Translations under genes and position numbers: made by a program
DNA from: an uncultured Thomasclavelia sp.
GTDB taxonomy: Bacteria; Bacillota_I; Bacilli_A; Erysipelotrichales; Coprobacillaceae
Assembly: GCF_944324745.1 (NCBI RefSeq)
Contig: NZ_CALUXO010000070.1
Coordinates: 1-49,578 of the forward strand
Length of the DNA stretch: 49,578 nt
Direction of reading: 5' to 3'
The notes under the pieces: generated by a model
What the model saw: only the letters and a program-made list of their open reading frames with translations
Told to the model about the DNA's origin: nothing
The model's database searches: none
In this document: positions 41,600 through 49,578 of the stretch, one piece after another
Layout: each line of letters starts with the position of its first letter
How positions within the stretch are numbered: position 1 is the stretch's first letter

Positions 41600-42480
41600 A
41601 TCTACGCAACATTCATACCTTACTTCAAAACCCACATGTTATCAATCGGTTCTTTCATTAAAAAGGATTCGTTCTAAATTTGAATTGATGTCTCGTTCAT
41701 CTTATTATTATTTAGATTATTTGGTATTTTGTAGAAAACAATTTAAATTATTAATCGAATAACTCTATTTTAAAATTACTCTTGATGAATTTTTGGAATC
41801 AATCCATTTTCCAAATCCAATTTTATAATCAAATTATTATATATATCAAAACTTTTACTATCATAATGATTTTAACTTTTTCTAATTAAATTATCACTCA
41901 TGATTAATTCAGTTCGTTTATCATCATTAATTTAATAATTACTTTTTGCTTTAATTAACTCAATTACTGATTTCTATCAATTAATCAACTTTCTAATTAT
42001 TAATTCATCTCTTTAATAATCTTTGCTCGATTACTAATCTGATTTTGATTTTCATTAAGTAAATCAGCTTTTTAATTATTAGTTCATTTCTTTAATAATC
42101 TTCACTTGATTACTAACCTGATTTTGATCTTCATTAAGTTAATCAGCTTTTTTAATTATTAATTCATATCTTTAATAATCTTTGCTTGATTACTAACTTG
42201 ATCTTAATCTTCATTAAGTTAATCAGCTTTTTAATTATTAATTCATATCTTTAATAATCTTTACTTGATTACTAACCTGATTTTTGATCTTCATTAAGTA
42301 AATCAATTTTGATTATCAAGCTTTTTAATAACTAATTCCTTAATCTCTATTTTCAACTTTCTGATCAATTTTAATAGATTAGTTTTAATTATTAATCTTT
42401 GAACCAGCTTTTTGAATGTTTAGTAGACTAGTATTTGTTATTATGATGATTACTGGTTAATCACTTATTAATAATTTTAT
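41600..42480 (-). pseudogene. Decayed repetitive coiled-coil-type gene (minus strand)
   Basis: No intact frame survives, but the minus strand keeps protein-like pieces: KKLVQRLIIKTNLLKLIRK, KIEIKELVIKKLDNQN, several copies of LNEDQNQVSNQVKIIKEMN, then NLIIKLDLENGLIPKIHQE and HVGFEVRYECCVDYKNKK. They are separated by frame shifts and stops. I infer a former gene with a heptad-like repeat region. Family unknown. Confidence 0.45.
41983..42300. repeat. Tandem repeat, four units of 79-80 bp
   Basis: Units start at 41983, 42062, 42141 and 42221 (AATCAACTTT or AATCAGCTTT) and end in CATTAAGT. A degenerate fifth unit follows at 42301. The extra bases in units three and four are single T insertions in T runs. 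Confidence 0.85.
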
Positions 42481-42716
42481 TAGCTTTTATATTCAATTGT
42501 TTTGATTATTTCTTTTATTATTGTTGTTAGAAATAATTTAATTATTTATGATTTTTGGATTTGTTTTTTAGAACTCTTCCTTTTATCTGTCTTAAATATA
42601 TATCAAAAAAATCGTGATTTCAAGCGGCTTTCAAAAGTTGTTGTTTTTATTTATTTTTACTTGATTTGTAGTATAATTATATTTAGGGGAGTTTTTAAGT
42701 AAGGAGTGCGTCTGCG

Positions 42717-43712
42717 ATGAGAAAACTGATTAAAATTTTGCTGATATTTACAGTGGTTTTTACGATTACTGCTTGTAACAAAAATGATACTAGTGATACT
42801 GTAAAAAATATTGATATTGAATGGAATAGTGATAATAATTTGGCAGATGTTATTAGGTTTAAAATTGAAGCAATTGATACTACTAAACAGATTACACCAG
42901 ATGTGATTGGTGATTCATATACTTATTTTGGACCAGCTGATGAAAATAATTATTTAGTCGATTTAATATTATGGATGACTAATACTACTGATCAGGATAT
43001 TCATCTTAATAGTTCTTTTTCGGGTTTATTTATTACTGAGGATACTAACTACAAAGCGGCTGTTTTATCATTGAATGATGATGGTACTATACTTTCTGAT
43101 AGTGACTTATTGTCGGCTGGATCTACTAAAAAGATTCATTATTATGCTGAGATGCCAGAAAAATCTTTACAAAAAGAAATTGAATTTGAATTAAGTAATC
43201 AAAAGCAAGATTCAGACAAACAAGAGATAAGCCCAGTCTGTGCTTCTTTGAAATTTGAAGTTAATAAAACTAATAATAATTATGAGACTAAAAATATGGG
43301 TGAAGTTATTAATTTGGATGGTTATGCGGATGTTACTTTAACTGGAGCTAATATAATTAAAGAATTGCGTCCGGCTAGTCCTGCTGGACTGTATAATACT
43401 TATACAGTCCAACAAGAAAGTAATAGTTTAGTTGATTTTAGTGTTGTGATTAATAATATTAGTGGTAATGATATTAATGCTGGTAATGTTATCACAGCCA
43501 GATTGCTTGATGTTAATAGTAATTCATATCCGGCAACTGTAGTATACGAAGATGATAATCATAGTAATTTACAGAATGCTACATCAATTACGATAAAAAA
43601 TAATCAAAGCGCTATAATTCATTATCTTTTTGAAGTTAGTGATGAGGTAGTTAATGAAAGTAAAAAGATTAGAATATCTTGGCAGGGAAATGTTTATTTA
43701 ATTAATCTTTAA
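42717..43712 (+). CDS. Lipoprotein with two beta-sandwich domains, 331 aa
   Basis: Signal peptide and lipobox ITACN (Cys20). Two similar domains follow, about 50-190 and 195-330, each with an extended-strand pattern (LVDLILWMTNTTDQDIHLN and LVDFSVVINNISGNDINAG), like DUF4352/DUF5067 lipoproteins with an immunoglobulin-like fold. It is on the outer face of the membrane; its function is unknown. RBS AAGGAG is ten bases before ATG, slightly long. The following terminator and a MATE gene suggest it stands alone. Confidence 0.7.
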   Translation: MRKLIKILLIFTVVFTITACNKNDTSDTVKNIDIEWNSDNNLADVIRFKIEAIDTTKQITPDVIGDSYTYFGPADENNYLVDLILWMTNTTDQDIHLNSSFSGLFITEDTNYKAAVLSLNDDGTILSDSDLLSAGSTKKIHYYAEMPEKSLQKEIEFELSNQKQDSDKQEISPVCASLKFEVNKTNNNYETKNMGEVINLDGYADVTLTGANIIKELRPASPAGLYNTYTVQQESNSLVDFSVVINNISGNDINAGNVITARLLDVNSNSYPATVVYEDDNHSNLQNATSITIKNNQSAIIHYLFEVSDEVVNESKKIRISWQGNVYLINL

Positions 43713-43734
43713 ATCTAGTTTAAATACTAGATTT
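43711..43734 (+). terminator. Intrinsic terminator
   Basis: AAATCTAGT / ACTAGATTT with a six-base loop, followed by TTTATT. The lipoprotein stop overlaps its first base. Confidence 0.75.
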
Positions 43735-43762
43735 TTTATTTAAGATGAAGGGAAGGAAAATA

Positions 43763-45097
43763 ATGGGAAAAAATAACGGTTTAATGATTAAAGGAAATAT
43801 TTGGAAGCAATTAGTTATTTTTGCTATTCCACTATTAATAGGTAATTTGTTTCAACAACTTTATAATACAGTTGATAGTGTTGTTGTAGGTAATTTTATT
43901 GGTGATCAGGCTTTAGCTGCTGTAAATTCAAGTGGGCCAATTATTGACATGTTGGTGAGCTTTTTTACTGGCTTATCTTTAGGATCTGGAGTCTTGATTT
44001 CCAATTATTATGGTGGTCAAGATCGTCAAGGAGTTTTCTGTAGTGTTCATACAGCTATGGCACTAGGAATTGTTTTTAGTTTATTTGCTACAATAGTTGG
44101 AATCATTTTTACGCCAAGTATTCTTACTTTGGTTAAAGTTGATCCATCAGTAATTAATCAAAGCATTGTTTATCTTAGACTTTATTTTCTGGGGGTATCT
44201 GGTTTAATTATTTATAATATGGTCAGCGGTATTTTACGAGCAGTTGGTGATTCTAGACATCCGCTTTATTTTTTAATTGTTTCATCATTTATTAATGTTG
44301 TCTTAGATTTGTTGTTTGTAATTGTTTTTAAAATGGGTATTGCTGGGGTGGCAATAGCTACCTCAATTGCTCAAGTGGCTAGTGCTATTTTATCAATTTA
44401 TATTTTAATTACTACTGTGGAAATTTATCGTTTACAGCCAAGAAAAATTAGATTTTATTGGAATTTTTTAAAACGAACGATTGAAATTGGTTTACCTAGT
44501 GCTTTACAAAATGCTGTAGTTTCTTTTTCTAATATTATTATGCAAACTAATATTAATGTTTTTGGAGCTTATGCCATGGCTGGTAGTGGTTCTTATACTA
44601 AAATTGATGGTTTTGTAATTCTACCAGTAATAAGTATGTCAATGGCTTTGACTACTTTTGTAGGTCAAAATAAAGGAGCTAATAATTACCAAAGGATTAA
44701 AAAGGGTGCTAGAACCGGTATCTTGATCAGTTGTGGGATTATTGTAGTTTTAAGTGTTGGAATTATTTTTACGACACCATATTTATTACATTTTTTCTCA
44801 TCAAATACGGAAGTAATTAATTATGGTTTAATTATGATGAAGTGTTTAGTTCCTGGTTACATATTTTTAACTTTATCGCAAGCAATCTGTGGTATTTTAA
44901 GAGGGGTAGGTAAAACTAAGATTCCGATGATCGTATTAATTGGCTGCTGGTGTCTTTTTAGAGTCTTGTGGGTTATGATTACCGTAAGGTTATTCCATAA
45001 TATTGTTTATGTTAATTTAGGATGGCCAGTATCTTGGGTTTTAAGTACCATTATTTTATTAGTTTATTATTATAAAGTTGATTGGATCAAAGATTAA
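43763..45097 (+). CDS. MATE family exporter
   Basis: A 444-residue membrane protein with 12 helices and the motifs AIPLLIGNLFQQLYNTVDSV near 20 and EIGLPSALQNAVVSFSN near 240. It resembles the exporter at 9.1 kb more than the one at 31.2 kb. The ATG at 43763 follows GGGAAGG by six bases; the in-frame ATG at 43745 lacks an RBS. Like other MATE proteins it exports drugs or metabolites by Na+ or H+ antiport. The substrate is unknown. Confidence 0.88.
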   Translation: MGKNNGLMIKGNIWKQLVIFAIPLLIGNLFQQLYNTVDSVVVGNFIGDQALAAVNSSGPIIDMLVSFFTGLSLGSGVLISNYYGGQDRQGVFCSVHTAMALGIVFSLFATIVGIIFTPSILTLVKVDPSVINQSIVYLRLYFLGVSGLIIYNMVSGILRAVGDSRHPLYFLIVSSFINVVLDLLFVIVFKMGIAGVAIATSIAQVASAILSIYILITTVEIYRLQPRKIRFYWNFLKRTIEIGLPSALQNAVVSFSNIIMQTNINVFGAYAMAGSGSYTKIDGFVILPVISMSMALTTFVGQNKGANNYQRIKKGARTGILISCGIIVVLSVGIIFTTPYLLHFFSSNTEVINYGLIMMKCLVPGYIFLTLSQAICGILRGVGKTKIPMIVLIGCWCLFRVLWVMITVRLFHNIVYVNLGWPVSWVLSTIILLVYYYKVDWIKD

Positions 45098-45118
45098 TTT
45101 AAATATTTTGAAAAAAGT

Positions 45119-45145
45119 TTAGCACTTGTATTGACAAAGTGCTAA
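45119..45145. promoter_or_regulatory. CIRCE element 1
   Basis: TTAGCACTT-N9-AAGTGCTAA. The N9 spacer ends in TTGACA (45131-45136), the -35 box of the groESL promoter; the -10 TATAAT is at 45153-45158. HrcA bound here blocks the promoter until heat or misfolding stress. Confidence 0.93.
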
Positions 45146-45163
45146 AAAAGAATATAATAATTT

Positions 45164-45190
45164 TTAGCACAAGGGTGTAGCAAGTGCTAA
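45164..45190. promoter_or_regulatory. CIRCE element 2 (variant)
   Basis: TTAGCACAA-N9-AAGTGCTAA, with two base changes at the inner end of the left arm. It lies in the 5' leader, 45 bases after the first, a tandem layout known for strong HrcA control. Confidence 0.85.
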
Positions 45191-45210
45191 AAGATAAAGG
45201 AGTGATTTAG

Positions 45211-45471
45211 ATGATTAAGCCATTGCATAACAATGTTATTTTAAAAAAAGAAGAAGTAGAAAATAAAACATCAAGTGGAATTATTTTGACAACTGAAACT
45301 AAAAAGGAACCAGGTGTTGCTAAAGTTGTTGCATTAGGTCCTGATTGTAAAGCTGATATTAAAGAAAATGATAAAGTAGTTTATAAAGAATATTCAGGAA
45401 CTAATATTAAAGTTGATGATGTTGAATATATTGTAATCGAAGAAAAAGATATTTTAGCTTGTATAGCTTAA
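45211..45471 (+). CDS. groES: GroES co-chaperonin
   Basis: The 86-residue protein is slightly short, but all landmarks are there: IKPLHNNVILKK at the start, the mobile loop KTSSGIILTTETKKEP near 20-35, VVALGP and the end KVDDVEYIVIEEKDILACIA. It forms the heptameric lid of GroEL. RBS AAAGGAGTG; nine-base gap plus RBS to groEL. Promoter with two CIRCE sites. Confidence 0.97.
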   Translation: MIKPLHNNVILKKEEVENKTSSGIILTTETKKEPGVAKVVALGPDCKADIKENDKVVYKEYSGTNIKVDDVEYIVIEEKDILACIA

Positions 45472-45479
45472 GGAGGTAA

Positions 45480-47105
<1,626 letters not shown>

Positions 47106-47117
47106 TAAAATAAATTA

Positions 47118-47141
47118 GGATTGACTTTAAAAGTCAATCCT
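47118..47141. terminator. Intrinsic terminator after groEL
   Basis: AGGATTGACT / AGTCAATCCT-type stem with a short TTAA loop, then TTTTTG. Confidence 0.85.
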
Positions 47142-47147
47142 TTTTGT

Positions 47148-48077
47148 TTATAGTAATTGATATATAATTACCATTAATGGCATGGTGACTGCACTAAAAA
47201 TTACTGACATAGTATTCATGACACTGGCATAACCAGGATGTTTGTTATAAAGCTGAGCAAATTGGGTAATAGTAGCAGCGGCTGGAGCACTGGCGGCTAA
47301 AACAGTAATCAAAAAGATTTGTGAAGCATCAGGCGTTAATGTTGTTAATCCAGTTAATTTTAAAACTAAAATCGTAATTAATGGGAAAACGATTAATCGC
47401 ATTATAGCTACTAAATAAGTTCTTTTTTCACTAAAAATATTTTTAAAGTTCATTTCACCAATAAGCATTCCAATAACGATCATCGCCAAAGGACCAATCA
47501 TTCCACCAACAGTATCAAAGGTGTCTAAAACCAAAGCAGGTAACTGTAATTGGAATAAAAATAAGCAGATACCTAAAATAATAGCTAAAACATTAATGTT
47601 TAAAATAATCTTCTTTAAATCATAATTTTTTTCATTACATACTAAACTTTTTGCATGCGTCCACAATAAAATAGTTTGAACTACCATATAACCACTGGTA
47701 TATAAGACCCACTCTTGACCTAATATAGCACCAACTAAAGGAATGATTAAATTCCCGGAATTGGAATAAATAATTGTTGCTTTTTCAATTGGGGCAAACC
47801 CAAATATCTTTGATAAAATATTAGCTAAAGGAATATAAATAATATGAACTATTATTGCTCCTAAAAACGATAGCCCTAAACCAACTAATTTATCAGGTGT
47901 GAATTCAATTGCAAAAGAAGTTAGAATTGCACAAGGTGAAGCAACATATAAAACTAACATTGAAATAACTTTACTATTTTCTGTTGTTAGAATTTTGGTT
48001 TTGACTAATAGAAAACCAAAGAAAATCATAATAAAAAGTTCAAGAATTTGTTGCATTAATAATATACTAAGTTCCAT
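47148..48077 (-). CDS. AEC family transporter
   Basis: A 309-residue membrane protein with ten predicted helices in two halves of five and the AEC motifs ENSKVISMLVLYVASPCAI near 33, YSNSGNLIIPLVGAILG near 106 and SAPAAATITQFAQLY near 267. AEC carriers move small organic acids such as malate, in bacteria often beside fermentation genes. Convergent with groEL. Its upstream region is the probable insertion point of the mobile element. Confidence 0.85.
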   Translation of the reverse strand: MELSILLMQQILELFIMIFFGFLLVKTKILTTENSKVISMLVLYVASPCAILTSFAIEFTPDKLVGLGLSFLGAIIVHIIYIPLANILSKIFGFAPIEKATIIYSNSGNLIIPLVGAILGQEWVLYTSGYMVVQTILLWTHAKSLVCNEKNYDLKKIILNINVLAIILGICLFLFQLQLPALVLDTFDTVGGMIGPLAMIVIGMLIGEMNFKNIFSEKRTYLVAIMRLIVFPLITILVLKLTGLTTLTPDASQIFLITVLAASAPAAATITQFAQLYNKHPGYASVMNTMSVIFSAVTMPLMVIIYQLL

Positions 48078-48248
48078 TATTCCCCTCCAGATATGTCAAC
48101 TAAATGTTAAATAATTGTTAAATCTGGTAAAATCTTAGCATAGCTTTAAAAAAAGCAACATTATATTTCAAAAAATGAAACATTTTATTAATAAAATTAG
48201 CATAAAATAAAGACTTTTGACCAATAAAAAGTCCTAAATTGTACCTCG
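48078..48248. other. Junction of chromosome and mobile element
   Basis: Between the AEC gene and the arm-like repeats at 48249 the sequence is AT-rich without a gene. The element boundary (att site) should lie here or just at the repeats. I cannot fix the core because the other end is outside the window. Confidence 0.4.
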
Positions 48249-48270
48249 TAAGTAACAAATAAGTAACAAA
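48249..48270. repeat. Direct repeats, arm-type integrase sites
   Basis: Two perfect tandem copies of TAAGTAACAAA just beyond the 3' end of the integrase gene. Short direct repeats at the int end are typical of arm-binding sites for Tn916-type recombinases. Confidence 0.6.
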
Positions 48271-48271
48271 A

Positions 48272-48299
48272 AAAATCAAGGTGAGGGAGCCTTGATTTT
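48272..48299 (-). terminator. Terminator of the integrase gene
   Basis: AAAATCAAGG / CCTTGATTTT with an eight-base loop; on the minus strand it is followed by TTTTTG. The integrase stop codon lies within. Confidence 0.8.
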
Positions 48300-49388
48300 T
48301 ATGATTTCGTTGTACAAATCTTCGATAACAGTATCTGTGTAAGTATCGAATGTTAGGTCCTTGAATTTGTGTCCTAATATTCGTTTTCTTGCAAAGACAT
48401 CTACGCTATATGTTTGACATAACGTCGCAAATGTATCGCGGGTATCGTGCATCGTATGCTGCATATTAAGTTTGTCCATTAATACATAAAATTTTTTAGC
48501 CTTAAAATTTTGATAGCTAAAATCTATTAGTCTTTTCTTCTTGCACGTTAACAATCGTTTTACATCTTCTTGAATAAAAGGGTGGATAGGAATTATCCGA
48601 TTTTTTCCAGCTTTCGTTTTAGATCCAGCGACCATGTACGGTGGATCGTTTTCCAGATATATTGCTTTTCTGTCCAGGTTTAACAGTTCACTAGCTCTAA
48701 GACCAGTATAGATATAAATAAGTACGATTTTTGCAATATCGCTGCCTTCTTCTATTAAAGTCAATATTTCTTCATTGCTAAAAGCATAATGCTTTTTGGA
48801 TTCTACCGCATCTCCACATTTTATATATTCGACGTAGTTATTATCCCTGCTTATATATTGATGTATTACTGCATACTCGAATATCTTCGAACACAATACT
48901 TTCATATGGGCCTTCGTACCATGCCCCGCTTTATCCCGGTCAAATATTTCCTGCAGATCGGCAAGAGTTATCTGTGATATTTTTCTATTGTAAAGTGATT
49001 TAAAACGCTTAATCCAGGCCTTATACCCAACTTGTGAAGATTTAGATAGCTTTGATAAATCTTTTTCATATATAATATCAAAGATTTCTTTAAATGTAGG
49101 AAGGTTCTTTTCACGCTGATCAACTAATTTTTGGAAAGTATCTGGAGCAAGGGCACTTGCTTCTTTGTCGGTTATGGTCTTTTTGTTTGTCAATCTATAA
49201 AGTGTTAAGGCATCATCAGCTTCTTGCCAAGTTTCAAATGTACCGATACTTTTCTGCACCTGATTACCTGTTAGTAAGTCATAACCGGTTGTTATTTTAG
49301 CGCAGAAAGGTCTTCTTCTTTTACCAGACAGTTTTACTACAGTACCGGCTTGGTTTGGTCTACGTCTAAACGTTTGCTTTCTAGCCAT
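48276..49388 (-). CDS. Tyrosine recombinase / integrase (Tn916-type)
   Basis: A 370-residue recombinase: an N-terminal arm-binding domain (KRRRPFCAKITTGYD), a SAM-like core-binding domain (FKEIFDIIYEKDLSK) and a catalytic domain with all residues present: Arg in TGLRASELL, Lys in KTKAGKNRIIP, HDTR, LGHK and the nucleophile Tyr in DTYTDT. It cuts and joins DNA for insertion and excision. The ATG at 49388 (MARKQTF) is more typical of the family than the TTG seven codons earlier, though its spacing to AAAGGA is long. Base composition is visibly richer in G+C than the neighbours, in keeping with transfer. No xis is within the window. Confidence 0.9.
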   Translation of the reverse strand: MARKQTFRRRPNQAGTVVKLSGKRRRPFCAKITTGYDLLTGNQVQKSIGTFETWQEADDALTLYRLTNKKTITDKEASALAPDTFQKLVDQREKNLPTFKEIFDIIYEKDLSKLSKSSQVGYKAWIKRFKSLYNRKISQITLADLQEIFDRDKAGHGTKAHMKVLCSKIFEYAVIHQYISRDNNYVEYIKCGDAVESKKHYAFSNEEILTLIEEGSDIAKIVLIYIYTGLRASELLNLDRKAIYLENDPPYMVAGSKTKAGKNRIIPIHPFIQEDVKRLLTCKKKRLIDFSYQNFKAKKFYVLMDKLNMQHTMHDTRDTFATLCQTYSVDVFARKRILGHKFKDLTFDTYTDTVIEDLYNEIIKIKAPSP

Positions 49389-49425
49389 AATAAAAACACG
49401 TCCTTTCAATTGTCATTTGCCTTGA

Positions 49426-49578
49426 ACGTGCTCTTATGGTAAAATTGAGTACGTAAAAGGACTTTTGAGAGAGTCTTTTATATTAAGTGATATTGGCGTA
49501 TCACTTTTAATTTAGCGATGGTATCTCTACGGGGACCATTGCGTAAACCATCCTATTGGCGTAGGGTGGTTTATTTTT
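49426..49578 (+). ncRNA. Five-hairpin structured RNA or leader ending in a terminator
   Basis: Five adjacent stems: 49426-49454 (ACGTGCTC / GAGTACGT); 49456-49479; 49485-49506 (AAGTGATA / TATCACTT, loop TTGGCG); 49515-49542 (GCGATGG / CCATTGC with an inner stem capped by the cTACGg tetraloop); 49545-49572 (11 base pairs, loop TTGGCG) followed by ATTTTT. G-T pairs in several stems favour the plus-strand RNA. It lies upstream of, and opposite to, the integrase gene. It may be an independent RNA or the leader of a gene beyond the edge. I do not recognise the family. Confidence 0.5.

Noticed and set aside
41983-42300. CRISPR-like array
   Set aside because: The 79-80-bp units are contiguous repeats without unique spacers and without any cas gene.
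42502-42702. A 66-residue hydrophobic open frame
   Set aside because: TTG start without RBS, located in AT-rich decayed DNA and overlapping the promoter region of the next lipoprotein. It looks like chance hydrophobic coding of T-rich sequence.

Overview
The window is AT-rich (roughly 30% G+C by eye) and reads like a chromosome segment of a gut Firmicute, most likely an Erysipelotrichia-type bacterium related to the Coprobacillus / Erysipelatoclostridium group. The genus is an inference from gene content and style: KTGD-type wall-sorting signal, PTS and GH4 enzymes, several RpiR regulators, two CIRCE elements before groESL. The genes are compact, often in short operons closed by clear intrinsic terminators, and many have a start codon inside the longest open frame that is fixed by a Shine-Dalgarno sequence.

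Layout. 0.2-4 kb: a small hypothetical gene, a two-gene lipoprotein operon (M15 carboxypeptidase and CapA-like phosphatase) and an Ig-like lipoprotein. 4-6.3 kb: a decayed gene, then a tandem pair of RpiR-type regulators followed by an operator, promoter and RBS that lead only to ATG-AGG-TAA. 6.6-11.5 kb: a viroplasmin-PIF1 helicase, a DUF3793 gene broken by one base, a MATE exporter and a CCG-type cysteine-rich protein. 12-18.5 kb, minus strand: a PTS operon (EIIC, an atypical GH4, a SIS isomerase, a PRD regulator, a 2-hydroxyacid dehydrogenase). 18.7-18.85 kb: a likely unannotated structured RNA with its own promoter and terminator. 19.2-24.3 kb: a second RpiR pair, a palindromic operator plus a cre site, and a wall-anchored protein made of two 503-residue metallo-beta-lactamase-fold repeats. 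24.3-36 kb: housekeeping and accessory genes, including acylphosphatase, phosphodiesterase, a second GH4 opposite a MocR regulator, MarR, a GT51 transglycosylase, DUF3842, a larC split by a -1 frame shift, MATE, HAD enzymes and a peroxiredoxin. 36-37.2 kb: an S24-type repressor facing a promoter flanked by two identical operators and driving two tiny proteins of 40 and 39 residues. 37.3-41.5 kb: GNAT, a lone EIIB-like protein next to a ROK-like regulator, and an Lsa-type ABC-F gene behind a textbook peptide-dependent attenuator. 41.5-42.7 kb: 1.2 kb of decayed repetitive DNA. 42.7-48.1 kb: a lipoprotein, a third MATE, groES-groEL and an AEC transporter. 48.2 kb to the end: the int-proximal end of a mobile element with a tyrosine recombinase, arm-like direct repeats and a run of five RNA hairpins.

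How the genes work together. Several loci pair a sensor with a target: the RpiR pairs with a shared 17-bp operator type, the S24 repressor with its small-peptide operon, MocR with GH4, HrcA (by its CIRCE sites) with groESL, and a ribosome-sensing leader with the ABC-F gene. The strongest leads for new biology are the ABC-F attenuator, the S24-controlled micropeptide operon, the structured RNAs at 18.7 kb and 49.4 kb, the frameshifted larC, and the RpiR-pair / duplicated MBL-fold surface protein locus.
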